Source: Plotosus lineatus (taxonomy: Eukaryota > Chordata > Actinopteri > Siluriformes > Plotosidae). From it: DNA of 64,000 nucleotides. The stretch spans positions 14,274,419 to 14,338,418 of the forward strand of contig CM045750.1 in assembly GCA_024760905.1 (NCBI GenBank), written 5' to 3'. The position numbers were made by a program, and so were the translations under genes. How positions within the stretch are numbered: the stretch's first letter is position 1; each line of letters begins with the position of its first letter. Below the pieces are notes generated by a model that made no database searches, was not told where the DNA came from, and worked only from the letters and a program-made list of their open reading frames with translations. Positions 25,101-35,130 of this stretch are shown piece after piece.

Positions 25101-26038
25101 CCAGTTCGTGGGGATGCTGGCGCCCATCTCAGCCGACTCTGGACGAGGGCAGGGTACACCCGCCAGGCCACTTATGGCAGAAACATGCTGACGGCTATGT
25201 AACCTACTCTTGATGAAAGTCAGCAATGGTTCTTTTACATGTCTCGCACCATAGACAGTGAGGGACATGGCTGGCCTGTGCTGAACTGGGGTTGGGGTCA
25301 GTATTCCAGCACCTTACCAGCGGGCCACCACTGCCCCTAGTTTATTGCCATCATCGTCATCATCATCATCGTCATCATCATCTTCTTCTTCTTCATCATC
25401 ATCATCATCATCTTGAGATGACACGTGCGTACCTGTTTCCTTAGAGCCTCGAAAGCAGCACTGATGGTGTGCACCCTGGTCCTCTCGCGCGCGTTCGCCA
25501 GTAGTCTCCTCGTCTGCTGGATCGCTTTGATCTCTGTGACGCCAGCAGACGCTTCTTCCGCTCGGTTCCTGCTCGAGTCTGCGGCTTCAGTTCCGTCGTG
25601 GAGGAAAGAACCCGGGGAGTTCACGCACAGAGACCTTTCAGATCGTTTGCACAACAGGATCCGCGGTTGCGGAGGAGGATAATTTACCGAAAATGTCTGC
25701 TTATTGTCTGAGACTGAAACCTGAAGGGATGCCGGGGAGTCCTTTCTGCTGGTCTCTGAAATCGACCACACGACGGTTTCCGGTTCTTTCCTCGTGAGGG
25801 ACTGTAACGTATACATGTTCATATCAAGAGCACTGTTTAAGATGTCCGGTAAGTATTGTCCGGTTGGATGAAAACGCTGGAACTTTTTCCCCCGTGTTTT
25901 TCGGTAGACCTCCTTCAGCAGAGGCGCCACCGAGTCCATGCTGTCCTCAGGATCGTCCGAACTCTTTTCCTTCCGATCCTTTCGTTTAAACTTCTTACAT
26001 CCATCTGTCGGATCCATGTTCCCATGACTGTTCTTCAT
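17070..26038 (-). CDS. atoh8: atoh8: atonal homologue 8 bHLH transcription factor, two main coding exons
   Basis: Exon 1 is 25433-26038 (202 codons from MKNSHG) and exon 2 is 17070-17261 (64 codons), joined in phase 0 across an 8.2 kb intron. The basic region and helix 1 (NARERTRVHTISAAFEALRK) end exon 1; exon 2 gives VPCYSYGQKLSKLAILRIAC, the loop and helix 2, then the C-terminal EGRAKKRK, all typical of Atoh8/Math6. The first exon also has the short QTRRLLAN stretch before the basic region and a Pro/Ser-rich, poorly conserved N-terminal part. An upstream ATG at 26074 is in frame, but MKN matches the start I recall for the family. Exon 2 ends at AAG|GTAAAA, so a tiny last exon is expected further left; I cannot pick it out. 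If unspliced, the frame reads 9 more residues to a stop at 17040. The product is a nuclear DNA-binding protein acting in development. Confidence 0.94.
18370..18480 (+). repeat. (CA)n(TA)n microsatellite
   Basis: CA units with occasional CT interruption, then TA units. A 30-base scrap of SINE body follows at 18481. Confidence 0.9.
18980..19400 (+). mobile_element. LINE 3'-end-like fish repeat
   Basis: Shares blocks with 34480-34745 (GATCTAAATATACACTCA-like, ACAACCAACTA) and with 24570-24836 (CACCCAAATGAGGATGGGTT, GACAATGTCAACTATAAAAA). The AATTGAATT-type tail is typical of a fish LINE 3' end; clade not assigned. Confidence 0.55.
19694..19989 (+). mobile_element. tRNA-derived SINE of another family, with TSD
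   Basis: Head GGTGTCGTGGTTAGAGTGCT with a B-box-like GAGTTCAAATCC, then a body with GATGGACTAGCGTCCCATCC. The 13-bp duplication GAACTATATCCCT flanks it exactly at 19681-19693 and 19990-20002. It differs from the type A/B/C families. Confidence 0.85.
20067..20150 (-). mobile_element. Solo end of the Tigger-like MITE family
   Basis: Begins CAGGGATCCCTCACTTTGG after TA and fades after about 80 bases. Confidence 0.55.
20690..20772 (+). repeat. (TG)n microsatellite, about 41 units
   Basis: Uninterrupted TG dinucleotides. Confidence 0.97.
21098..21163 (+). repeat. (GA)n microsatellite, about 33 units
   Basis: Uninterrupted GA dinucleotides. Confidence 0.97.
21750..22076 (-). mobile_element. SINE, type B, full length
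   Basis: Reading on the minus strand: the tRNA-like head and body as in type A, but after the body the sequence switches to GCCCTGCGATGGCCTGG, TCCAGGGTGTACTCTGCCCT and ends CTAATTAGGATTAAGCGGTT plus an (ATGA)n-like tail, not the RTE end. Confidence 0.85.
22521..22862 (-). mobile_element. Family C tRNA-like fish repeat
   Basis: Minus strand: head with GTGCAGTGATTAGCATG and CAGCAAGAAGGTCCTGGGTT, middle with TTTGGACTGTGGG-type block on the plus strand, and the same 3' tail as type B SINEs (CTAATTAGGATTAAGCGGCTT). A very common fish repeat; its formal class I leave open. Confidence 0.75.
23579..24155 (+). mobile_element. RTE LINE copy, 5' truncated and internally deleted, with 18-bp TSD
   Basis: Matches the LINE from about 5506 to 5661, then jumps to about 6000 and runs to the 3' end, so about 340 bases including the FADD box are missing. 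The duplication ACTGTACGTATTTAAAAA lies exactly at 23561-23578 and 24156-24173. The remaining frame (23738-24124) encodes LPGRRPRGRPKKRF. Confidence 0.9.
24570..24836 (+). mobile_element. LINE 3'-end-like fish repeat
   Basis: Contains CACCCAAATGAGGATGGGTT, GGGAGTTTTTCCTTGCCACC and AAGCTGCTTTGCGACAATAT, ending in a simple AATTGAAT-type tail, the pattern of a widespread fish LINE 3' end. Confidence 0.6.
24841..25337 (-). repeat. Tandem array derived from SINE type B
   Basis: The block TCTTTTACATGTCTCGCACC recurs at 24851, 25046 and 25231, giving units of about 195 and 185 bases. Each holds SINE body plus type B tail; the last ends in the CCACCACTGCC head. It stops about 100 bases from the atoh8 exon 1 donor. 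Confidence 0.8.
25345..25413 (-). repeat. (GAT/GAA)n trinucleotide repeat next to the atoh8 splice donor
   Basis: On the transcribed (minus) strand this is a GAT- and GAA-rich run starting about 20 bases after the exon 1 donor. Confidence 0.85.
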
Positions 26039-26108
26039 CTCCAAACAAGTTCCACACAACAACAACAACAACAAACAAGCAGATAAATATCCTCCAGTCG
26101 TTTTTCCC

Positions 26109-26146
<38 letters not shown>

Positions 26147-26924
26147 AGTATTGTGGTTGGATCAGGCTTGGGTTGCAGAAGGAGCTGCTCCTGTTGTTTC
26201 CTTTCTCTGAACGTCGCCTGAGGTCCATCAGCATTTCCAACATTCTTCTTGTGTCCTGATATAAAAGCCCCTGCTGGTGAGAGCTTTTCCCCGCCTGCAG
26301 GAGGAGACTACCCAAAATAAATCCGGATCCAGCATCAGGCTGATCTCAACCAGTGTCCGGTTCGTTTCTGCTCTCTGTCTCCAGATGATCTTGTGCGGTT
26401 AAGGTTGAAATAACTCTTTCGTTTCCCTGCAATATTAAATAAAGATGAAGTCCAGTGTTGTCTCTCGTAAATTAAATACAATCGGCTGCAGTGTCTTGGT
26501 GAAACCCGTTCCAAACGCAATCCTGAATGTGAGTGTCTGAGAGTGTCCGTAACCACTGTACTGTACTGTACTGTACTGTACTGTGCTGGGTCGGATGATG
26601 TGAGGGAATGTCGCCATCTTCAGGTGAACGAGAGCGTAGAACTGTCATCTTAACAAAATGGCTGCTGACACGCACGGCATGCGCAGTGAAAAAAAAATCA
26701 GAAAATTTTTAAGCAGGTTTCAACGGTTACTTTGTGACGACCTTCTCTTTATTTGGTGTTGTACTGTATTTGTTATTTTGGGGTGTGGCTGGTGTTTATC
26801 AGTTTTCCCTATAAAAATTCTTTTATTCCATTTTTTGTTCTCTCTCTGATGACGTTTGTTATAAGTTAAGCTGTTATAAGTCAATGATGTGTGCTTTTAT
26901 GTACAACTTTGTACAAATTTTTCA
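26039..26924. other. atoh8 upstream region
   Basis: Includes (CT)n at 26109-26147 and (ACTGT)n at 26554-26584. A YY1-like AAAATGGCTGC and an NRF1-like GCATGCGCA lie at about 26656-26690. TATAAAAG at 26260-26267 reads on the plus strand, opposite to atoh8. No first non-coding exon can be proven. Confidence 0.4.
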
Positions 26925-27250
26925 GTTCATTTTCTGTATCCGCTTAATCCTAATTTGGGTCGCGGGGAGGCTGGTGCCCATCCCAGCCAACTTCGGGCGA
27001 CAGCTGGACAGCTCGCCAGGCCATCGCAGGGTGGAAACTCACCGACGGCTTTGCAGCCTACTCTCTACGAAAGTCAGCAATGGTTCTTTTACATGCCTCA
27101 CACCATAGACAGTGAGAGACATGGCCGGCCTTTGATAACCCAGTTAGCTGCACTGGGGGGCACAGTGACAACCTTGTGGAGAGTGGGACTCGAACCCCCA
27201 ATCTTTGAATCAGCAATCCAGCGCCCTTTACCACTAGACCACCACTGCCC
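26925..27250 (-). mobile_element. SINE, type B, full length, imperfect TSD
   Basis: Head at the right (CCACTAGACCACCACTGCCC on the plus strand), type B tail at the left. TGTACAA followed by a T-run flanks both sides, a likely but imperfect duplication. Confidence 0.8.
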
Positions 27251-27291
27251 TGTACAATTTTTTTTTCACGTAATAAAAATGTTTTCAATGT

Positions 27292-27327
<36 letters not shown>

Positions 27328-27631
27328 TTCCTGCCACACTCCTCACATAATGTATCCATCTACACTGCTGATCTTATTGACTGCTAGTTGTGTTTCCCTT
27401 GGGTTTGTTAATTATTTTAAATAAAAGCCTTTGTTGATTTAATTTATTGTGTGCAACTCCTTTCATCATTTCATACAACATGGTTTGTGACTATTTCTAG
27501 ATCTATCTATCTACGTCTACATCCAATCACAAGAAATGAATGTCAATCCCTGAAGCTTGAATAATACTGTACTCATTCAGGGATTGTCATGTCTGTGATC
27601 ACAATGATCTACCGTATGGTTCACCAAGCAA

Positions 27632-27852
27632 CATACGGACTCACTCACACCTACGGGCAATTTGGAACAGCCTATTAACCGACTGTGCATGTTTTTGGAC
27701 TGTGAGAAGAAACCGGAGTACCCGGAGGAAACCCACACAAGCACTGGGAGAACATGCAAACTTCACACAGAAACACCCAGGCCTGGAATCAAACCCAGGT
27801 CTTCTTGCTGTGAGGCGGACATGCCTCACGCCACTACACCACCGTGCCACCA
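27632..27852 (-). mobile_element. Family C repeat, tail truncated
   Basis: Has the GCATGTTTTTGGACTGTGAG and GAGAACATGCAAAC blocks and the tRNA-like head, but lacks the CTAATTAGG tail. Confidence 0.7.
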
Positions 27853-27888
27853 TATTTCTATATAAATAGAGATGGATACATAGATGCA

Positions 27889-28150
27889 TCCCTCCCCCCA
27901 GTGCGGCTAACTGGGTTATCAAAGGCGGGCCGTGTCTCGCACTGTCTATGGTGAGAGGCATGTAAAAGAACCATTGCTGACTTTCATAAAGAGTAGCTGC
28001 AAAGCCGTCAGCGTGTTTCTGTCTCTTGCTAAAAAGGGTTGTGACAGGAAGGGCAGCCGACGTAAAAACCTCTGCCAAATCAAACGTGCGAATCAGATGA
28101 TTCGCTGCGGCGACTCCTGAGTAAAAGGGAAAAAGCCGAAAGGAAGACAG
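27889..28150 (+). mobile_element. SINE, type A, 5' truncated, with TSD
   Basis: Begins in the body at CCCCCAGTGCGGCTAACTGG and ends CCGAAAGGAAGACAG. ACATAGATGCA flanks it at 27878-27888 and 28151-28161. Confidence 0.85.
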
Positions 28151-28166
28151 ACATAGATGCACCCCC

Positions 28167-28168
<2 letters not shown>

Positions 28169-28233
<65 letters not shown>
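28169..28233 (+). repeat. (AT)n microsatellite
   Basis: About 32 AT units directly after the SINE's TSD. Confidence 0.95.
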
Positions 28234-28236
<3 letters not shown>

Positions 28237-28929
28237 GCATGTGTGTAGTTAAGCTAAACTTATTTTTTAATATTTGACTTTGAACTTCACACACAAAAGA
28301 AATAATCTGCATTTAGTCAATCCAAAGTGAACACACAGACCTGGAGGCTGTCACACACATCCGGGCTCCCAGAGAGCAGTTGGAGATTAGGTGCTTTGCT
28401 CAAAGGCACTTCAGCTATGAATGTGGAGGAAGGGAAGTAGCTCACTCTCCTACTGCCACACATTTTTCCTCCTGGTTCCGGAATCAAACCCGTTCAGTCT
28501 TGCTTTTTGACCAAGCCTGTGTCTTTTTGGTAAGGAACCACCCTCTCTTGGCCTTACTGGTTCTTTGTGTATGTTGATGTGTGAAAGACAAGGTTGATTC
28601 GATCGGTTCCAAATTTAGACATTTAATAAAGTACTAGTATATCATAATAAGTACAAAATCATGTGATCTTGAATCATGGCCATGAGTGAATTGATTCAGA
28701 CTTTATTTAAAAAAATTATTTCCATGGATTTCAGAAAGTCTGAATTGATCCAACCTCTCCAGTGATCAGACAATGTGAACCCTCTTCTCATCTGACTTTG
28801 AAGTCTTTATCCTCTTCGGGGTGTTTTGGTTGGTTGTGTGTATGAAAATATATATCCTGCCTCATAAATTAGGACCTTAACCCTATACCTTATACTTTAT
28901 GACCCCATGATTAGTTCACAGATTTTACG

Positions 28930-29305
28930 GCTAAATGTTCAATCTCCTGTTCACTCATTATGATGGCCAGAGAAAGAAACATATGCAGAAAGAAGGGTTA
29001 TCCCCCAGAGCAGAGCATTAATTACTTTCACTTGTTAAAATTATTCCTCCAGGTCTTCTCTAGTGACTTTTCTGGATGTAAAGTCTTGAGAGAAAATCCC
29101 ACGGAGGATAGCAGCACTGGACGTCGTCTTTTAAATCCCCTTCAAGCTAATTATCTATGTTTTGTATCTCGCCGTGTCAGGTTTGCACTAGATACATCAA
29201 CAAGATGATTTTGGAGGTGTTTTTGTTTGTTTTTTACCCTCAGTGTGGTTACACATCAATAACAGGTTTCTATGGCCTATATAACCCCCAGAGTCATTTT
29301 AATTA

Positions 29306-29337
<32 letters not shown>

Positions 29338-29870
29338 CAATACCCCAAAAAATCTGTCAACAAGTTGAAAACAAAGAAAGAAGCAAAAATTAATAAATAA
29401 AACAATGTGTAATAAAGTCACTGTAAATTTTGCAGATTTACTTGACTGTCTATATGCTACTTATATTATGTGCATTATTATCACTCTAACCAAAAATAAA
29501 GCTGAAATGCTCAGTGGTTGATTTTCAGATATAATACATAATAAATATACTATACTTTAATATAATGATAAAATATGTAATAAATATAAAATATCGGAGT
29601 TTCATAAAAATTCAAATAAACCACAACTTCAAATTATATAATTCATGTTGTGTATGCATTATACAGCATCATCATAATGGCTATTGAATTTAAAAACTGA
29701 TAATTAGAGTCAAAGTTTTAAAAGAAAATAGAAATACAGAAATAGAAATACATCTCCAGATACTATTAGAGTTCTTCAGCAGTTTTAATCTATGTAATGT
29801 ATGACTGATAAGTTTAATATTATTATAGCTCAAGACAATAATGAGAGGAAAATGGATGTTTATTTGTACT
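28930..29870 (+). repeat. Copy 1 of a duplicated non-coding segment
   Basis: Shares many blocks in the same order with 31790-32480, including AGAGCATTAATTA, AAAGTCTTGAGAGAAAA, AAAAATAAAGCTGAAATGCT and AGTTTCATAAAAA. No receptor or other frame is preserved in it. Confidence 0.7.
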
Positions 29871-30687
29871 TGCCAGTTGGACTATTTTCGACATGAATTA
29901 ATATACAGTATATACATATAATTTGAAATACTTAAAAACGGCAATTGTTTTAGGTTATAAATCATTTCTCCGAAACCTATATTACATTGTTTTAAAAAGT
30001 TTCACATTACATGGAGTTGTAAATAAGCCTGGTAAGTACAATGCCTTCCACAATTACACTTCCCCAAATTTGTTTAGATTATTTACATTATTATTACCCT
30101 AGCATTTTAATACGTACTTTATAAAAATTTAATTTTAATAAAAAAACAAAAACAGCATCGGATCCTCTTGTGTAATGTTTTCTAAAGTTTGACAATACAG
30201 CACAGGATACCTGAGTCTATTTCTCTTCACAGAATCTCTTCGGATCATCCAGGCTCTGAGGCTATTTCTTGTATAGACTTCTCTTCAGCTATCTCCTCTG
30301 GTTTTCAGCGGGGTTCAGGTTAGGGGGTTTTAACACATACGTCGCCACAGTAAAAACTTGCAGGTCAAACATGTCTTTATATATAATATTAGCACACTTT
30401 TGCATTTCATCAATTTTAGGTTGCATGCAATGAATGTGAAGATGTGCACAGCTGTGTCCGTAAGCTTTTATTAATACCATACAAGCCCAGCTACAGGGCC
30501 AAGCAGAGAACCTCTCCAGCAACTGACAACATACATCAACATCAATTGGATCACCAGCAATACTGTACCTGGACCTCATCTTCATGGTGTGTTTTCAAGC
30601 AGCCCATCAGTGTCTCAATTCCAAGGAAGGTGCTGGAAAGAAGACAACCCTTTGTTCAAGTTTGCATTTGTTAAATGTTTTATCAGT

Positions 30688-31023
30688 CTGTCTGTCTGTC
30701 TTCCTTTCGGCTTTTTCCCTTTTACTCGGGAGTCGCCACAGCGAATCATCTGATTCGCACGTTTTGATTTGGCAGAGGTTTTTACGTCGGATGCCCTTCC
30801 TGTCACAACCCTTTTTAGCAAGGGACAGAAACACGCTGACGGCTTTGCGGCCTACTTTTTACGAAAGTCAGCAATGGTTCTTTTACATGAACCTCTCACC
30901 ATAAACAGTGAGAGACATGGCCCGCCTTTGATAACCCAGTTAGCTGCACTGAGGGGGACAGTGACAACCTTGCGGAGAGTGGGACTCGAACCCCCAACCT
31001 TTGGATCAGCGATCCAGCGTCCT
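30688..31023 (-). mobile_element. SINE, type A, with TSD
   Basis: Tail at the left, head truncated at the right. ATGTTTTATCAGT is repeated at 30675-30687 and 31024-31036. Confidence 0.88.
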
Positions 31024-31198
31024 ATGTTTTATCAGTACTTTGCTTAATACAGTAATTTCAGTTTGTTAGGAAGAATGTTTTAGATATCAGCTAATGATTA
31101 ACTTTGATTAATGCATGTGGCTTGCTTACATAAAATTTTCATAATGACCAAGCTGAGCTTTAAACTAGACTGATGGCAGAAATAACCACACTAACACT

Positions 31199-31537
31199 TT
31201 TCTTTCTTTCGGATTTTTCCCTTTTCTCGGGAGTCGCCACAGTGAATCATCTGATTCGCACATTTGATTTGGCAGAGGTTTTTACGTCGGATGCCCTTCC
31301 TGTCACAACCCTTTAGCAAGGGACAGAAACACGCTGACGGCTTTGCGGCCTACTTTTTACGAAAGTCAGCAATGGTTCTTTTACATGAACCTCTCACCAT
31401 AAACAGTGAGAGACATGGCCCGCCTTTGATGGGGGGTGGGGGGGTGGACAGGGACAGTGACAACCCTGTGGGGACTCGAACCCCCAACCTTAGGGTCAGC
31501 GATCCTGCACCCTATCCACTAGACCACCACTGCCCAT
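31199..31537 (-). mobile_element. SINE, type A, full length, with 19-bp TSD
   Basis: AAATAACCACACTAACACT lies exactly at 31180-31198 and 31538-31556. The tail starts with the RTE-type CTTTCGG (plus strand) and the head ends CCACCACTGCCC. Confidence 0.92.
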
Positions 31538-31789
31538 AAATAACCACACTAACACTGAAAAGGAGAAAAGAGAGAATTTATTAAGTGAATTAGGGATCAC
31601 ATTTCAGTCAGCCTGTCTTAGGGAATGATAGACACCACAACGCTGGAGGAAGAAGGGGGTTCAAACTCCGTGGCAGAAGTTGGCGAATAATCAGTGGGGG
31701 AATCAGAAAAGGCGCAGTATAAGTACAAGGGTTCTTGGGGAAGTTTTTCAGACTGCAGGCTGCTTGACTAACTGCTCTTAGCTGAATTC

Positions 31790-32480
31790 TTTTTTCGACT
31801 GAATCTCATGTTCACTCATTATCATGTCCAGAGAGAGAGCGAGAGAGAGCAACACAGAAAGAAGGATTGTCCTCCAGATCAGAGCATTAATTATTTTCAC
31901 TTCTTAAAATTATTCCTTAAAGTCTTGTTTAGTGACTTCTCTTAATATAAAGTCTTGAGAGAAAAATCCCGGAGAGAGTATCAGCACTGGACGTTGTCTT
32001 TTAAATCTCCTGCCAGCTAATTAGCCATGTTTTATTTGTAATTATCCTGTATCAATTTTACAGGTTTACTTGACCGTCTACATGCTACTTACATGATGCG
32101 TATTATTGTCACAATAACCAAAAATAAAGCTGAAATGCTCAGTGGTTGCTATTAAGATATAATGCATAATAAATGTACTACACTTGTTTAGTGCGTATGT
32201 TAAAATATGTTATAAATATAAAGTATTGGAGTTTCATAAAAAAATCAAATAAATCATAAATTCACAAATTCATTTCATGTATGTATTATACAGCGTCATC
32301 ATAATGGCTGTCGGATTCAGAAACTGATGCCTACAGTAAAAGTTTAAAAATAAAATTGAAATACAGAAAAATAAACACGTCTTCTGTTATTATTAGAATT
32401 CTTGTGCAGTTTTAATCTATTTACTGTATGACTGATAAATTTAATCTTATTATAGCTCAAGAGAGTAATGGGTGGGGGAT
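31790..32480 (+). repeat. Copy 2 of the duplicated non-coding segment
   Basis: Counterpart of 28930-29870, same orientation, diverged by substitutions and small indels. Lies between atoh8 and the receptor pair. Confidence 0.7.
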
Positions 32481-32652
32481 GGTTTTGTTTATTTGCATTT
32501 TCTGACAGTCAACATCAACAATTTTTGGCAGAAAAAAAAGATTTGGTAAAACGGTTTAAAGCTACTACAGAGATAATGGAAATGCTTAAAGAAATCCTGC
32601 AGAGATTTTTTTTTACCAATATAATTTAAGAAATAGCTAATATTAACTGTAT

Positions 32653-32948
32653 TTTCTTCTTCTTTTCCTTTCGGCTTTCTCCCTTTTTCAGGGATCGCCA
32701 CAGTGAATTATCTGATTTGCATGTTTGATTTGGCATAGGTTTATACGTCAAAGCCCGTTCCTGACACAACCCTTTAGCAAGGGGCAGAAACACGCTGACT
32801 ATGCAGTGAGAGACATCGCCGGCCTTTGATAACCCAGTTAGCTGCACTGGGGGGGGGACAGTGACAACCTTGTGGAGAGTGGGACTCGAACCCCCAACCT
32901 TAGGATCAGCGATCTAGCACTCTTTACCACCAGGCCACTACTGCCGCC
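32653..32948 (-). mobile_element. SINE, type A, shortened body, with 18-bp TSD
   Basis: AGCTAATATTAACTGTAT is found at 32635-32652 and 32949-32966. The body lacks the block around GAACCATTGCTGAC; head and RTE tail are present. Confidence 0.9.
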
Positions 32949-33289
32949 AGCTAATATTAACTGTATATTCTGTTTAATTTTAGTCTGATGAAGTCAGAAT
33001 GTTAGTGTTAAGGTAATGCCAACTTCACAGTTTATATCAGTCTAATACAATCAAATACAGCTAGCAATCTCAGTTGCATTTATTCATCTTAAATAAGATG
33101 AAAGGAAGTGTCTAAAAGGAAAGTTTTTCTTGACATTTAAATGTTTTCTTTATATCATTTGAAATGTCAAAAAGTTTTGGCAGTAATTTTATGTTTTCAC
33201 AAATTTTGTTGTTTTGTTTTGTGAGCTTCCTCCCCACACACACATGTTTTTACGGTATGCCAGTGAACAATTACACACATTTTACATGT

Positions 33290-34400
33290 TTTCGAGACTT
33301 TTATTGGCAAATACATCTATTTTTTGCTGAGAATCAATATTTACAGTGTCCGCCTTCTTCATAAATTCAGCAGTTTGCTTTGACAAGTTGGATATCAGCT
33401 TCTGAACTACATCCTGACTTATTGTGGCCAATTCTTGCTTTATCAATGCTTGAAGTTGCTCACAATTTGTGGGCTTCTGCTTGTTCACCCGTTTTTTTTT
33501 TGTTTTGTTTTGTTTGTTTTTTTTGAGGATAGACCACGGGTTCTTGATTTGGATTAAGATCTAGTGAGTTTCCTGGCCATGGCTCCAAAACATCAATGTT
33601 ATGATCTTTGAGCCACTTTGTGATCACTTTTGTGTTATGCCATGGTGCTCCATCATGCTGAAAAAAATGCACAAATCCTCACCAAACTGCTCCTGGATCG
33701 TTGGGAGGAGTTGCTCTTGGACAGTGTTTTAATACCATTCTTTATTCATGGCAGTGTTTTTGGGCAGGATTCTGAGTAAGTCCAGTCCCTTGGATGAGAA
33801 GCAACCCCAAACATGGATGGTCTGAGGATGTTTCACTGTTGGCACAACACAAGATTCATGATAGCGTTCACCTTTTCATCTCCTGACAGCCGCTTTTCAA
33901 GATGTCCCAAATATTCGAAAGGGGGTTTCATCAGAGAAAATAACTTTGCGCCAGTCTTCTGCTCGCCACTCACTATACTTCCTGCAGAATCTCTGTCTGT
34001 CCTTGATGTTTTTCTTGGAAAGAAATGGCTTCTTTGCTGCCATTCTTGATACCAGGCCTTTGTTGAAAAGTCTTTGCCTCACTGTGTGTGCAGATGTAGT
34101 CACACCTGCCTGCTGCCAGTCAGGAGCAAGCTCTATACAGGTGGCAACATGATTTCATAGCTGACTCCTGAAGAGGAGATGGTCCTGCCTCATGCTGGAC
34201 ACTCTGGGATGTCCTGAAGCCTTTTTTGCTGCAGATGAACTTGTCTCTTTGAATTTTTTTTATGATTCAGTAAATGTTTTTTTCAGGTGCAATATTCTTA
34301 GCAGCAATTTCCTTTCATGTGAGGCCATTTTGATGCAATGCAATGATTGCTGCAAGGTTTCTTTGGATTGATTGGATAGATACACTGTTCTGAGCATACT
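33290..34400 (-). pseudogene. Tc1-like transposase relic
   Basis: Minus-strand pieces in order: SAHTVRQRLFNKGLVSRMA and RKVIFSDETPFRIFG (33897-34103), FQHDGAPWHNTKVITKWLKD and PWPGNSLDLNP (33540-33672), and a C-terminal part (33282-33488). SDE and the DLNP region are typical of Tc1/mariner DDE transposases. Frameshifts and a T-run insertion break it. Confidence 0.8.
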
Positions 34401-34479
34401 GTACCTAGCACTACACATTATTTTGTTGAGGTACACATGCTATTTCTGAGATACAAGTGATGTGTATAAGCTCTCATTC

Positions 34480-34745
34480 ATGCTGATGATGATGATCCAT
34501 ATGGATCTAAATATACACTCAAACTGTGAAGACTATTCACTACTGATACATAAAATATAAGCCATTTTAAAGAAATTACTTGGGCCTTCACAACAGCCAT
34601 AACAATTATAGGACAACCAACTAGACTTCATGTTAAACTATGGTGAAGTTTCCGCTACATGGGTTGTATTTTTATATGGTTATACCCAAATGTGTTTACC
34701 ATTGTTTTTTCTATTTGTGGCTTTACTGAATTTAATTGAATAGAT
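34480..34745 (+). mobile_element. Repeat related to 18980-19400
   Basis: Same order of blocks as at 18990-19150, including TAAATATACACTCA and CAACCAACTAGACTTCATG, ending in an AATTGAAT tail. Confidence 0.5.
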
Positions 34746-35130
34746 CGAAACAGAATATTTTGCAATATGAATTTTTGTTGTCATTTTATTTATATTTGTA
34801 ATGCAAACACAATCTCTCTAAGAATTAACACAATAAATTTGAGCTGTCATCATAGGAAAAACAGGAAGCATAAAAGTTAATATAATAAATAAAAGGTTGA
34901 GATTCTGATTGATGTAAACATTATATTAAAAATGAGAAAGAAAGGTCCATTTATGAATTTTACACTTTTCATTCTATATTGCCACAAGGGAAAGGTAATC
35001 CACATATCAGTCTAATACAGACTCCTTCATTTAATGACATTTTTCACTGTTAATCGCAACAACAAGAACAAAAACAACAATAATGGTAATGTCACTCTAA
35101 CCAAAAATAGACCAAGAATCTATACATACA

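Larger units (their letters stand above)
17262..25432 (-). other. atoh8: atoh8 intron 1 (8.2 kb)
   Basis: Bounded by a GTACGC donor after exon 1 and a TTTGTAG acceptor before exon 2. It holds microsatellites, a tRNA-derived SINE at 19694, a type B SINE at 21750, a family C repeat at 22521, an RTE copy at 23579, two LINE-tail-like repeats and a tandem SINE-derived array close to exon 1. I did not recognise another exon in it. Confidence 0.8.

Noticed and set aside
26658..26849. Frame starting MAADTHGMRSEKK beside YY1- and NRF1-like sites
   Set aside because: No recognisable protein; the motifs fit a promoter as well, and no splice structure supports a gene.
30035..30660. Possible Tc1-type element, with a 98-codon minus frame
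   Set aside because: Neither end nor transposase motif could be fixed by eye.
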